DNA of 64,000 nucleotides from Muscardinus avellanarius. Its lineage: Eukaryota > Chordata > Mammalia > Rodentia > Gliridae. Numbering within the stretch: the first letter of the stretch is position 1; every line of letters begins with the position of its first letter. The notes beneath the pieces are model-generated. The model was given only the letters and a program-made list of their open reading frames with translations, did not search any database and was not told the origin of the DNA. The stretch lies in the NCBI GenBank assembly GCA_963383645.1, contig OY726563.1:35246331-35310330 (forward strand), written 5' to 3'. Below are positions 30,314 through 41,399 of the stretch, piece after piece. A program made the translations under genes and the position numbers.

Positions 30314-30512
30314 TACTAGCGGAGGAAACCAGGGGCATTCCACTCTGAGATATACCTTCAGCTCTATTTTATTTTTTATTTGGAAACAGGGTCTAAGTTG
30401 GGGAGGGCCTCACTAAGTTGCTGAGGCTGGCTGCGAACCTGCCATTGTCCCATTCTCCTGTCTCAGCCTCCCAAGTACTGGGATTACAGATGTGCAGCAC
30501 CACACCCACTGA
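30313..30512 (-). mobile_element. B1-dID-like SINE
   Basis: TATTACTAGCGGAGGAAACC to GTGCAGCACCACACCCAC. Faces a plus copy at 30540. Confidence 0.9.
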
Positions 30513-30539
30513 CAAAGTGTTATTTTAAAGCTAATAAAA

Positions 30540-30735
30540 CAGGCGCGATGGTGCACATTTGTAATTCCAATACTTGGGAGGCTGAGACAGGAAGGTCGGA
30601 GGTCCATGGCCAGCCTCAGTACGTTTACAAGATTCTTAAGAACCTAACAAGATGCTGTTTCAAAACAAAAGTACAAAGGACTAGGGGTGTAGCTCTGAGG
30701 TAGAATGCCCTGAGTTTAATCCCCAGTACCAGAAA
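30540..30735 (+). mobile_element. B1-dID-like SINE
   Basis: CAGGCGCGATGGTGCACATTTG to GTTTAATCCCCAGTACC. Forms an inverted pair with 30313-30512, with a gap of under 30 bp. Confidence 0.93.
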
Positions 30736-31234
30736 AATAAGCTGATTATTTCCTATTTTTCCTGGAGGGGTAGTATATTTGTTTGTGGAAAAAGACTGCT
30801 TTTTATTCAGAGAAAACCCCTCGGATGAGACTTGGCTAGGTAAAACTGGGCTCTCGCACATTTCATGGGGAAGTTAAAGGCAGACCAAAATTGCAAACTT
30901 GAACATGCATCTCTGCTTCACAACTGGCTGCCAATGATTCCCGTGTTAGGAGCATAGTGAAACCCCTAAGTTAAGCCTTAGGGAAGATTAAGCCGGTTTC
31001 TCAACAGAAAAATGGTTATCAAGGCTCTTTATTTTTGGATGTTATATTTCCTGTAGTGAAGTGTTAAGTAAGATGACCCAACAATTCGACTTGATAGGAA
31101 CTGTTTATTTCATATCCTGAGAAAAATATGGAGAGATGTTTTTTAATAATTCTGTAGTTTGTACCACCAGGCTGGTACTTGGTTTGACTGTTTAAATGAT
31201 TTTATTTTGCATTTGGCATCTTTTTTCCTTTGTG
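30736..31234. other. unique sequence, no recognised feature
   Basis: No repeat, exon or RNA recognised. Confidence 0.45.
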
Positions 31235-31431
31235 GTACTGGAGATTGAACCCAGGGACATTCTACCTCCAAGCCACACCCCCAGCCCTATTTTACTTTTT
31301 ATTTTCAAGTAGGGTCTTGCTAAGTTCCTGAGAGTCTTGCTAAATTGCTGAGAGTGTCCTCCAACTTGTGATCCTCCTGTCTCAGCTTCCCAAGTACTGG
31401 ATTTACAGGCGTGAGCTACCACACCCAGCTT
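31235..31431 (-). mobile_element. B1-dID-like SINE
   Basis: GTGGTACTGGAGATTGAACCC to GTGAGCTACCACACCCAGC. Confidence 0.93.
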
Positions 31432-31439
31432 GGCATTTT

Positions 31440-32060
31440 AATTTTATTCTTTATGTCATGTTATTTTTTCCATTTATAAAATAATAAGTGACCCATGTTG
31501 CCTAGCTAACAAATATACATATTTGTTAATATATTAACATATATCTACATACTTATACATGTACACATATTATATACTGGATCAAATAGATTAAATATGT
31601 ATAGTTTTCATTTCAGCAGAATCGTGATTCTAATGTTTAAAAAGCTGATGTACACATATTTTCTCTTAACATTATCATGAATACTTTCTCATCTCATTAA
31701 GTGTTGTTTGAAGAGAATATTTCCAGTAATGCAGCATAATTTATTTAAGCATGTTTTCACTGTTGAGTAGATTTTAGCTACTGCAAATAATGTCCCAAAG
31801 TATTCTAATGTACATGAATTTTTGCATTTCTCAATGTTTCCTTGGGATATGTTTCCTGATGGCTAATTATTGGGTCAAAGCTCATGATCATGTACAAGCC
31901 AGGTCTGTATCAACACATTGCCCATTGGAAAGGTTGTAACGATGCATGCTATTTCAAACAGTGAAGGAAAGTCAATGTCTATGTGCTTTCTTTTCTTATA
32001 TTGGTAATTTCATTAAAAATCACTTTGCTAAACTGATAATGGCATGCTGTTGGTTTTAAT
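31440..32060 (-). mobile_element. old L1 (L1M-type) 3' region
   Basis: TTTTCACTGTTGAGTAGATTTTAGC, TTGCATTTCTCAATGTTTCC, GATGGCTAATTATTGGGTCAAAGC and CATTGCCCATTGGAAAGG are typical reversed L1M 3' text. Confidence 0.6.
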
Positions 32061-33189
32061 TTGCCCTTTTTTGGTGTATTGATGTAGCTTCTCTTTCAAT
32101 AAATTGTGTCCTCATCTTTATATCCTTACAATCAGAGAGACACAGCCTATCTGTCACCTTGGATTCTGAGAATTCCTTTTTTTTATTTTCTAAGCTAGAA
32201 CTTGACTCGTTTACACTGAATGTGAAGGCCAAGTACAAGATATCTCCAAGGCAACCTCTCTGAACTCACCATGAGGAAATTTATTTACACAAAGCAAACA
32301 GTGTCCAATTTGCTGAAGATTTTGCAGAGGAGGCAGAGAGGTGAGCTGATATTGTATGCCTCACTGTAAACCACTTGAAATCTTCTTTGGATGTCTTGCT
32401 TACCTCCGAGCTCCGCTTTCTCGCTCTGTCTCCCATGGCCCAGGGCCTTCATTCAATTCATCCTATATGTGGCACTCAAACCTATCAAATTCTCTTGAGT
32501 CCTTGAATGTCTCTTCAACTATTTCAGCCAACCAGTGATCCTAATTAATCAGCCATGACTTTTAAGGCTCTCAGCCCCACCTTCACATTTCAGATATGAA
32601 TGAGAGGTACCTATCATCGTATTTTCCCATTATGAGAGATGGCTCTGATGTAGCAGTTGCTAACAATATTTTCTTCACATTGTTTCAGATGCCTTATATA
32701 AAATTATTATTAAAATTTTAAATATGTTTCTTATGCAAGAGTCCCAATTTGGGGGGTTATATTCAAGATTAGAATTTCTGAGGGATGAGCAAAGTGGGAT
32801 TGGGGAGAGAGAGGAGTTGGACTGTGTTGCAGCCATAACAGAGGCCTCAGCCAACACTGGAGAGCTCTGAAACTGGCACGGTTGTTTAGTTTCCCCAATT
32901 TTGGTAAAGGAGGTCAGATCTTTGTATTCCACACCCATGGACCAGTGTTTGGTTGAGACTGCCCTCAAGGGAATGAGTATAACTTTTTGAAAAGTTCCTG
33001 TCTACCAGAATCAAAAGTAAAGGGGGCTACACTTCCAATCTTTTAGCAAATAAGATTCTCGGCAATGAGGAAATAAGTACCGTGGCTCTGGGTGATTTTC
33101 CTAGGTACTTTATTATTTTTGAGAAATGCTTATATTGCAAATCTTTTTGACTCTAAGATATGCTTGAGACTTAAGGCTGGAGATGTGTT
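32061..33189. other. unique sequence, no recognised feature
   Basis: The longest repeat-free stretch in the window. No exon with flanking splice sites could be argued for. Confidence 0.45.
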
Positions 33190-33445
33190 TGAGGTGTGAA
33201 CACACTGAGGGCTTCAGAGTTGGATGGAGGTTGGGTTAGACACTGGTCCTGGCCATTTTCTCTGCATTGTCTCATGCAAATTACTTATACCCTCTGAGCC
33301 TTTGGTTTTCATCTGTAAAATGGTGTAAACAATGCCTTTCTCTATAAGGGATAAATAAGATAATTTAAAAGATGACTGATATTATATATTTAGCACTGTG
33401 CCTCCTGGCGCTTTATAGATGTTCAATTCATGTTACTTACCTTTC
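33190..33445 (+). mobile_element. MIR SINE
   Basis: TGCAAATTACTTATACCCTCTGAGCC, TTTGGTTTTCATCTGTAAAATGG, AGATAATTTAAAAGATG and GCACTGTGCCTCCTGGCGC follow the MIR core over its whole length. Confidence 0.88.
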
Positions 33446-34030
33446 TCTTCCTTCTTCATCTGCTATAGCATTTATCTCAAAAAATTTTCTTTCTTTTGAC
33501 AATGTGGAGACTGTGAACACTTACTATTCTTGAATAGTTCTTCAAGAACTTAGAAGACTAGGTTAGGAATTTAGGCCACATAATCTTAAATTTAGTTTCA
33601 ACATTTTAAAATTTTGTGCTAATATTCTGTGATTCAATGCACTGGAGCACACCACACAATTAATTCTTATCTCATTAGTATTCTCACTATCATCACCTTG
33701 GTTTTAATGAGCTACATCGGCTATCCTGGTGCTCTGTGTATTCAGATGTTCCTGGTAATTAGAAGAATTACATGAAGAGAGTCTTCTGGGACACTTTCAG
33801 GACCATTGGTACCAAAATGATATTCCTTTGTTGCCAGCTTCTTATGAACGAAGCATTGATCCTGTATCTTTAAAAAAAGAATTCCCACTCCATGAAGGAT
33901 ACAAGTGAGGATAATTAAATATTTTAGACATCTTTCTCTTACTAACTGGAATGGTCTCTCCTATTTCTTATAGGTCCTAGTTCTCATTGACTGATTAGAC
34001 CTATCTCTGTGACCATCACCAGTAGAATCT
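33446..34030. other. unique sequence, no recognised feature
   Basis: AT-rich; nothing recognised. Confidence 0.45.
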
Positions 34031-34032
34031 CA

Positions 34033-34083
<51 letters not shown>
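34031..34083. repeat. (CA)n microsatellite
   Basis: CACACACACC then about 22 uninterrupted CA units. Confidence 0.97.
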
Positions 34084-34086
<3 letters not shown>

Positions 34087-34187
34087 TGATCACCTAATAG
34101 TATAGCATGTGAATCAATTACTTGTAGTACTGACTTTAAAGATGGTCTGGGAATCATTTTGTACACTGTGGACTTCTAAAATATTGC

Positions 34188-34718
34188 ATATTAGTCAGCT
34201 TGGTCTGCCATAACAACATACCACAGACTGGGTGGCTTAAACAACAGAAATTTAATTCTTCCCAGTTCTGGAGGCTGGTAAGGCCTCTCTTCCTGGTTTA
34301 TAGACAGCCACCTTCTTACTGTGTTCTCACATGGCCTTTTTTTCTGTGGAAAGGGCAGAAGAAATCACCTGCATCTCTTTCTCTTCTGATAAAGGTACCA
34401 GTCTTATCACATTAAGGCTCAACATGTATGACCTTATTTAGCCTTAATTACCTTTCTTTGTTTCTGTGGTACTAGGGATTGAACTAAGGGGAATTCTATC
34501 TCTTAGCTATAACCCCAGTCCTATTTTGAAACAGGATCTCACTAATTTGCGGAAGGCCTCGCAAGTTGCTGAGACTGGATGCAAATCTGTTAGCCTCCTG
34601 TCTCAGCTTCCCAATTAATTTATTTTCTAAAGGTCCTATCTCCAAATAATTTCATATTGAGGGGCTAGGACTTTGCCATATGAATTGGGGTAGGGGACAG
34701 AATTCAGTTTATAAGAAT
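34188..34718 (-). mobile_element. MLT1-like MaLR LTR split by a SINE
   Basis: TGCCATAACAACATACCACAGAC, GGTGGCTTAAACAACAGAAATTTAATTC, AGTTCTGGAGGCTGG, TGTTCTCACATGGCC; after the SINE CCTATCTCCAAATAATTTC and CAGAATTCAGTTTATAA. A clear reversed LTR. Confidence 0.85.
34467..34613 (-). mobile_element. B1-dID-like SINE (5' part missing)
   Basis: GTGGTACTAGGGATTGAACTAAGG to CTCCTGTCTCAGCTTCCCAA. Nested in the LTR. Confidence 0.88.
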
Positions 34719-34813
34719 CTCTAAATTTGATTTTTGCTCTTGTGTAATTTGCTTGGTGGTCAGTGGCTGAATCATTTCCTGCTATAATTCATTAGCTATA
34801 TTTTTGTGTGTGC

Positions 34814-34982
34814 TGGTACTGAGGATCAATTGAACCTAGCATTCTACTTCTGAGCTCCACCCCCAGCTTTATTTTATTTTGAAACAGGGTCTCACTAAGT
34901 AGCTAAGGCTGGCCTCCAACCAGCCATTCTCTTGTCTGTCTACCAAGTACTGGGATTGCAGGTGTGCACCACCACGGCTGGC
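34814..34982 (-). mobile_element. B1-dID-like SINE with target duplication
   Basis: GGTACTGAGGATCAATTGAACC to CACCACCACGGCTGGC. Target duplication TAATTCATTAGCTAT at 34785-34799 and 34983-34997. Confidence 0.94.
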
Positions 34983-34998
34983 TAATTCATTAGCTATT

Positions 34999-35737
34999 AA
35001 GTATTAACTACACAAAAGTGCATATGCACAAAGTGATGTGACTTGTTCTTCAAGAATATTAAGTGTACAAAGGCTGCACATTGTCAAGAGGAAGAAAATG
35101 CCTTCAGGCCTCTTATGAGGTCTCCTTCAGAATGAGAACCTGTTAAATTAGGCGATTCTCAGTTGGAGATTTCTTTTTAATGGTTACTTGTGGTGTAAGT
35201 CATCTTTTAGTTCCTATTTTCTGTTTCAATTTCCTTTGCATGTCAGAATTTTCTTTTCTGAGCCCTGATTTGCTCTGTTATGACTGGTTTTCAGAGATGA
35301 AGCTTTGCTGTTTCATTTAGGTTGAAAAGTTGCTGTTTGAAGCTGTTTTATGTGAATTTTGCCTTCTCTTTCAGAGCAAATAAGTTTTGTTTATTTATTT
35401 TCAAGGGAACTATTTCTCAGAAAAATGATTCCCTACAGGTTTGTGATGGTTTGGCTACATCTATAAACAAGGCCATTTCCCCAGAACTGCCATTGTTATT
35501 TAAGAGAATTCTTTTATTTGTCTCCATTCAAACCTATATTTGAAAATAATTGATTTTTGTTTTACCTATTCAAATCTCTCTTTAAGCTGCATTTGCCCAT
35601 TTCCAAGCCCTTTGGATAATTTGACAGTAGGTATCCATATCTGTGTAAGAATACCCCTTCAGAGCTTTATTTGGTATTTTTCCATTTTGAATTGCATGGG
35701 ACTGGGAAGCAGAGCAAAGAAGAAAAGATATTTAAGT
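34999..35737. other. unique sequence, no recognised feature
   Basis: Two short plus-strand frames (73 and 112 codons) without family signature; the second runs into a SINE. Confidence 0.45.
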
Positions 35738-35938
35738 CAGGCGTGGTGGTGCACGCTTGTAATCCCAGTATTTGGGAAACTGAGACAGGAGGATCATGGT
35801 TCGTGGACGCATCAGCTACTTAGTGAGGCCCTCTGCAACTCAAGGAGACCCAGTTTCAAAATAAAGAATAAAAAATAGGGCAGGGGCTGTAGCTCTGAGG
35901 TGAAATGCCCCTGAATTTCATCCCCAGACCCGCGAAAA
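35738..35938 (+). mobile_element. B1-dID-like SINE, TTGCAACTC subtype
   Basis: GTCAGGCGTGGTGGTGCACGC, GATCATGGTTCGTGGACGC, CTCTGCAACTCAAGGAGACCC and a right half ending TTTCATCCCCAGACCCGCG. Confidence 0.94.
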
Positions 35939-36245
35939 AAAAGAGAAGATATTTATTCTTGATCCTCAACTTTCCCCGAACATAAAAGCTTCTCCTAACC
36001 TTGGTTCATCCTGAACAGAGGGTTCTTGAGAAAGTATTCAAGTCTAACATGCCTTCAATCACAGTACTGAGTGCCCACCACATAGAAGAGAATGGAGTTC
36101 TCCAAGGCAGAGCTGCTCAAAGGGAAGTCCATTCTGTTGTTGGTGAACTATTCCCTATTGGTTCATTATGGATAAGTTAAAAATTGAGCATAAACACTTA
36201 AAAATTTTCATAGCAATTTGACATTGCAAAGATATCCACTAACTC
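35939..36245. other. unique sequence, no recognised feature
   Basis: GGCAGAGCTGCTCAAAGGGAAGTCC near 36105 may be an old DNA-transposon remnant; I cannot support a name. Confidence 0.35.
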
Positions 36246-36442
36246 CAGGAGTGGTGGTGCATGCCCATAATCCCAGTACTTGGGAGTCTGAGACAGGAGG
36301 ATAACAGGTTCAAGGTCAGCCTCAGCAACTTAGTGAGGTTCTCAGTAACTCAGTGAGACCCTGTTTCACAATTAAAAAACAAAATAGGGCTGGGGGTATA
36401 GCTCAGAGGTAGAACGCCCCTGGATTCAATCCCCACTACCAC
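36246..36442 (+). mobile_element. B1-dID-like SINE with target duplication
   Basis: CCAGGAGTGGTGGTGCATGCCC to GATTCAATCCCCACTACC and a short CA tail. Target duplication AAAGATATCCACT (36228-36240) and AAAGATACCCACT (36452-36464). Confidence 0.95.
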
Positions 36443-37043
36443 ACACACACAAAAGATACCCACTGAACTCATCTTGAAGAGGCTATAGACCTACATGGTT
36501 CAGCATGCTCACCATATGGCTAATTGGCATTTGATATGTTGCTAGCCTGAACTGAGATATCCATAGACATAAATTGCACAGTGGATACCAAATGATTACT
36601 GTGATAAAAATGAACATCAACTATCTCATTAATAATATATTTACATGTCGTACTGATAACATTTTTTCATGTACTTTGTTAAGTAAAATATATTATCAAA
36701 ATTCAGGTCACTTGTTTGGTTTTTCCCCCTTGAAAAAGGCTTCATTGTTTTTTAAAGAGTAGTTTTAGGTTCATGGCAAAATTGAACAGAAAGTGCAGAG
36801 AGTTCCAGTGTAGCTGTGGCTCCCACATATGCACAAACTTCACCAATATTCACATCTTCCACCCGAGTCATACATTTATTATGCTGGATGAACTTATATT
36901 GACACATTATTAGCAGCCAAAGTTCATAGTTTATGTTACAACTTGTTCTAACAGTACATGCAGTGATTTTTTTCAAAGGTATAATGAGTGTTCTCAGTGT
37001 ACCATACAGAGTAGTTTCTCTGTCCTAAAAGTCCTCTGTGCTC

Positions 37044-37236
37044 AAGTAGGGCATGGTGGCACATGCCTGTAATCCAGTACTTGGGAGGCCGAGACAGGAT
37101 TGCAGATTAGAGGTCACCTTTGGCAACAAGATTCTCAGTAACTTAATGAAAGCCTGTTTGAAAATAAAAAATGAAATAGGACCAGGGGTGTGGTTTGGAG
37201 GTAGAACGTCCTTGGGTTCAATCCCCAGTACCAGAC
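37044..37236 (+). mobile_element. B1-dID-like SINE with target duplication
   Basis: AGTAGGGCATGGTGGCACATGCC to GGTTCAATCCCCAGTACC. The L1 words AAAGTCCTCTGTGCT and AAAGTCCTACGTGCT flank it. Confidence 0.94.
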
Positions 37237-37635
37237 GCACACAAAGTCCTACGTGCTGTGCCTATTCGTCTCTCAGTTTTCCCTAACACCGTAGTTTTAC
37301 CTTTTCCAGAATGTTATATTCTTGGGATGGAATGAGATGCAACCTTTTCAGATTTGCTTCTTTCACTTAGTAAGACACATTCGAGCTTCCTTCAATGTCT
37401 TTTCATGGCTTATTGCTTATGCTTTTAGCATTAAATGATCATCTAGTAAATGTGTTTTGATATCTCATCATTTTAATTTGAATTTTGCTAACGACATAGG
37501 ATGTCAAGCCTCTCTTCATATGCCCATGTACCTGTGTATCTGTGTATCTTCTTTGGGGGCGGTGTTTGTTCATGCCTCTCACTCATTTTTATTTGTACAC
37601 CCAGTTGTTGTTTCCTTACTGTTGAGTTGTAAGAG

Positions 37636-37637
<2 letters not shown>

Positions 37638-37685
<48 letters not shown>
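37638..37685. repeat. (TG)n microsatellite
   Basis: About 23 TG units on the tail side of a reversed young SINE. Confidence 0.97.
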
Positions 37686-37688
<3 letters not shown>

Positions 37689-37863
37689 GTGGTACTGGGG
37701 TTCCTGGAAGCCCTTCTACCTCTGGGCTACACTCCCAGACCTATTTTTTATTTTTGGAAACAGGGTCTCTTGAGCCAGCGCGGCTGGCTTCGAACCTGCG
37801 CGATCCTCCTGTCTCCGCCTCCCAAGTGCGGGGATTGCAAGCGTGCGCCACCACGCCTGGCTC
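37686..37863 (-). mobile_element. young CpG-type SINE
   Basis: GTGGTACTGGGGTTCCTGGAAGC to GCGCCACCACGCCTGGC. Confidence 0.95.
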
Positions 37864-38055
37864 TTTGTGTGTTTTTAATAAATCCTTTATAAGATATGTC
37901 CTCTGAAAATATTTTCTCGCAGCCTGTGGCTTATATTTTCATTCTCTTGGCAATGTCTTTTGCAGAGCAGAAATTTAAAAAAATTAAATATTCTTTTATT
38001 TATGCTTTGTAAGTATATATCATAGAAAGGTTTATTTTGTTTTGTTTTGTTTTTT

Positions 38056-38256
38056 GGTGGTACTAGGAGTGGAACCCAGGGGTTTTCTACCTCCGGGCTA
38101 TCCTCCCAGACCTATTTTATACTTTATTTGGAAACAGGGTCTCACTAAGTTGCTGAGAGCCTCACTAAGTCGCTGAGGCTGGCTTCGAACCTGTGCCATC
38201 CTCCTGTCTCAGCCTCCCAAGTGCTATGATTACAAGCGTGCGCCACCAAGCCCGGC
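38056..38256 (-). mobile_element. B1-dID-like SINE, intermediate subtype
   Basis: GTGGTACTAGGAGTGGAACCC to GCGCCACCAAGCCCGGC. Target duplication CATAGAAAGGTTTA near 38020 and 38257. Confidence 0.95.
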
Positions 38257-38500
38257 TCATAGAAAGGTTTAAAGTGATAGAGACATCCATGGACATAGCA
38301 CTTGGTGTGTTTCTCTCCAAATTCCAACCTACTTCCTCCTCTCCTCCTTGTACATGTTAGTGATATCTTCATATGGACACAGAGCTATCAGCACTGTTTC
38401 CTTCACCAAACCTCTTTTCCCCCTCCCCACCATCGTCCTCCAACCCCCTCCCATTATTCTACTGGTCTTTCTTCTCATTTATCTTGTATTTCTTTCATGA
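38257..38500 (-). mobile_element. L1 3' UTR fragment nested in the older L1
   Basis: The reversed strand reads GAAACACACCAAGTGCTATGTCC and carries a purine-rich block (C-rich on plus: CCCCCTCCCCACC), like 13700-13996. Confidence 0.6.
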
Positions 38501-38728
38501 ATCATACCTTTGGTATCATATCTAAAGAATCATCACCATGCCCAAGGTTATCTAATTTTTTTCTTATGTTATTTTCTAAGAGTTTTATTGTCTTGAATTT
38601 TGGCCAGTGATTTGTTTTGTGTCATTTTTTTAAATGAAAGGTATAAAGTCTATGTCCAGATTTATTTATCTATTTTGCATGTGATATCCAGTTGTTTTAG
38701 CACCATTTGTTAAAAAAAAATTATCCTT

Positions 38729-38927
38729 GCCGGGCATGGTGGCGCACGCTTGTAATCCCCATGCTTTGGAGGCAGAGACAGGAGGATCACACAGGTTCAA
38801 AGCCAGCCTTGCTGGCTTAAGGGACCCTGTTTCCAAATAGAAAATGTAAAATGGGTCATAGGTCAGGGAGTGTAGCCTGGAGGTAGAAGGGTTCCATTCC
38901 CAGTACCACCAAAAAAAAAAAAAAAAG
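38729..38927 (+). mobile_element. young-type SINE
   Basis: GCCGGGCATGGTGGCGCACGC to GGGTTCCATTCCCAGTACCACC and an A16 tail. Flanked by TTATCCTTGC- and TATTCTTGCT-type target duplications in the old L1. Confidence 0.95.
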
Positions 38928-38960
38928 TATTCTTGCTTTATTGTATTCTCTTTGTTGCAG

Positions 38961-39984
38961 CATGCCTGGCTGGGGTACTGTTTTGAGCCAGGTTCTTCAG
39001 GTCTGTCATTTCCATGAGCCGCCCAATATCCTTTTGAAAAATTCCCTTTCAGTATAAATCAGTCAGAGCTTGTTTCTACTACCAACAACTAAATGTACTG
39101 ACTGATTCAGGATAATAAGAAATAAATGCATGAAAAGTGAAGTAACAATTCAACATCCCAGACTAGAAAGTGTCACAAATGTGACAGATTCACTGCAAAA
39201 TAAGCTATGTGGGAAATATACCATTATTGACTAGGCAATGGTCACAGTGTGGTGCTGCAGTTACCTGGGAGGTTTCACTGAGGCCGTGGCCTTGCTGAGC
39301 AGGTAGGTAGCCTTACCTCAGGCTAGTTCTCCCCCACCCTATGGGACTGATTTACTCTGGAAACCTTCCCCCTCATCTATATGTATTTTGAGGGAGGAAG
39401 CTATCTGTTTTCATACCAAAGCTTAATGTGCCCGTGTTATTTCTGCCATGTTGGAAACTCTCCCAGGAGCCTAAGTGAAACACTGGGGAAGGGCAATATC
39501 TAAAATGGCAATTGCAACTTCTCATGAGGGCTGACCTGATCCTCTGTCTCATTCCTTTCCCTGTCCTGCTCATCTCTAATCTAACTACCTGACATTTCCT
39601 CCTCAAGAGCTAGAGGCCTTGAAACCATTTAGAGAATAGGATGATGGTTTATCTTCTGTAGCTTCTTCCAGCTGAACAGGGATGCAGATATGCCAGGATC
39701 TCCTGCTCTTGCTCTTGGTCAGGGTCCTGTCAGGGCAGGACCTGTGGGGACCAGACATGTTCCTGGAGGTCAGGTTGGATTACAGGTCCTTGTAGTAGTT
39801 GGCGTCAATGCAGAGGAGGAGTTTGGCCTGAGTTTCATTTGAAGCTTGGTAGTCTGGAGGTAGAAGAAAACAAATTTCATTGGCAAGTTTAGGGCCTCAG
39901 GGCCAAGGGAAAAAAGAAGTAATAATGAAATGAAAGAAGCTCATGAAGGGCAAAATCAGGGAAACTGAAGACCAAGACTCCTTT
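38961..39984. other. mostly unique sequence
   Basis: No repeat recognised. A short exon-like frame on the minus strand is listed separately at 39783-39857. Confidence 0.4.
39783..39857 (-). other. possible terminal coding exon (weak)
   Basis: On the minus strand TTTTCTTCTACCTCCAG is a good 3' splice site (pyrimidine tract plus AG). It is followed by a short frame YQASNETQAKLLLCIDANYYKDL and TAA. The AKL...C(I/V)D spacing faintly recalls secretoglobin helices. No matching upstream exon or polyadenylation signal was found. It may be chance. Confidence 0.15.
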
Positions 39985-39999
39985 AAGAAAATCAGTCCT

Positions 40000-40235
40000 G
40001 AGCTGGGTTATGGCAGTGCACGCTTGTAATCCCAGCGTTCAGGAGGCTGAGACAGGAGGATTGCGGTTCGCGGACAGCCTCAGCTACTTAGTGAGGCCCT
40101 TTGCAACTCAGTGAGACCCTGTTTCAAAATAAAGAGTAAAATATAGGGCTGAGGGTGTAGCTAAGAGGTAGAATGCCCCTGGGTTCTATCCCCAATACCA
40201 CAAAAAAGTAAAAAAAAAAAAAAAGTAAAAAGAAA
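40000..40235 (+). mobile_element. B1-dID-like SINE, TTGCAACTC subtype, with target duplication
   Basis: GAGCTGGGTTATGGCAGTGCACGC to GTTCTATCCCCAATACCAC and a long A-rich tail. Target duplication AAGAAAATCAGTCCTGAG at 39985-40002 and 40236-40253 (one mismatch). Confidence 0.96.
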
Positions 40236-40253
40236 AAGAAAATCAGTCCCGAG

Positions 40254-40975
40254 GTCTCTTTTTCCTAAATTGTGATTCCTGATTGACTAGCTTATCTAGA
40301 AGTAAAGCATCTATTGGAAGGAGAAATGACCTAGCTCTTGAGGAAGGCAGCCAGAACTAGGAACTCATGGGTTACTCATCTGTTTTCTTTCTAAAGAAGA
40401 GTCTTAAATAATCTATGGGCTTATCTTGAAATTCAAGATTTTTCTTCTGTGGGCAGGGTTTAGCTTGTGCATGATGATTCTAGTTAGCAATCTTGAGCGC
40501 CTTTTTTTTTTTTGAAGTATAGAAGAGAACAGTAAAGAGGGGGCCTCCAAGAGGGGATTAATTAGGATCCTAGGGATCTATCCTTTGGAGTCTCAATGAG
40601 GATTTGGCCTTCATAAAGAGATATTATTCGACTTGTTTTATTGCCCACTTTGTGCCCACAGGCATGTATTGCCTTTTCGAATTAATATAGAGAAGTTGCA
40701 TATTGGTTAGGCCAGGTCTTTCTGTATGAAGCATCAGGGCAGTGTAGAATAGCTTGTCATATATTTTGAAATGGCTAAGCTAGAGACAAGCCTTTGGAGC
40801 AACTCAGAGTCTGAGAAGAGCTGTAGGGAGAAACTCTAGCCAGGGTAGTGAAGTTTCTTGACAGAAATTGCCTAAGTTGCATTTTAAAATCTGGTTGGCT
40901 CTTTCAACCTTACCAGAAGTCTAAGGTCTCCAAGAAGAATGGAGGAAATATTTATTTCCCAGGTGTTTGCCACCT
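40254..40975. other. unique sequence, possibly unrecognised provirus remnant
   Basis: TTTAAAATCTGGTTGGCTC and CAGAAGTCTAAGGTCTCCAAG have a retroviral flavour, but no frame or motif supports a call. Confidence 0.35.
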
Positions 40976-41085
40976 GCTGGGCATGGTGGTGCACATCTGT
41001 GATCCCAGTACTTCGGGGGCTGAGACAGGAGGATTGCAGGTTCATGGATAGCCTTAGCAAGTTAGCAAGAACTTATTCCAAAATT
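40976..41085 (+). mobile_element. B1-dID-like SINE, left half
   Basis: TGCTGGGCATGGTGGTGCACATC to AACTTATTCCAAAATTTAAAAA. Immediately followed by another SINE. Confidence 0.9.
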
Positions 41086-41095
41086 TAAAAAATGA

Positions 41096-41310
41096 AGCCA
41101 GGCATAGTGGTGCATGCTTGTAATCCCAGTACTTGGGAGACTGAGACAGGAGGATCACACGTTCGAGAATAGCCTCGACTACTTAGTGAGGCCTCCACAA
41201 TTCAGCGAGACCCTGTTTCAATATAAGGAATAAAAAAAATAGGGCTGAGGATGTAGCTTGGAGGTAGAATGCCCTTGGGTTCAATCTGTAGTACTGCAAA
41301 AATAAATAAA
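41096..41310 (+). mobile_element. B1-dID-like SINE, TTCAG subtype
   Basis: GCCAGGCATAGTGGTGCATGC to GGTTCAATCTGTAGTACTGC plus an A-rich tail. Confidence 0.93.
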
Positions 41311-41321
41311 TAAAAAATAAA

Positions 41322-41385
41322 AAGGGCTAAAGATGTAGCTCAGAGGTAGAATGCCCCTGAGTTAAAGCCCTATTATCAGTTTTTA
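41322..41385 (+). mobile_element. extra ID-like right half
   Basis: AAGGGCTAAAGATGTAGCTCAGAGGTAGAATGCCCCTGAG. Probably the right half of the SINE split at 40976-41085 by insertion of 41096-41310 into its linker. Confidence 0.8.
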
Positions 41386-41399
41386 AAAAAAGAGAAAAA

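Larger units (their letters stand above)
36738..38960 (-). mobile_element. old L1 (L1ME-type), ORF2 end and 3' UTR, SINE-riddled
   Basis: Reversed L1 text runs in the expected order: GAGTAGTTTTAGGTTCATGGC, GCAGAGAGTTCCAGTGTAGC, CACATTATTAGCAGCCAAAG, ATACAGAGTAGTTTCTCTGTCC, GTTTTACCTTTTCCAGAATG, TTTTCATGGCTTATTGC, CTGTGTATCTTCTTTGG, ATAAGATATGTCCTCTGAAAATATTTTCTCGCAG and AGCACCATTTGTTAAAAA. Interrupted by four SINEs and a younger L1 3' fragment. No open frame. Confidence 0.82.
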
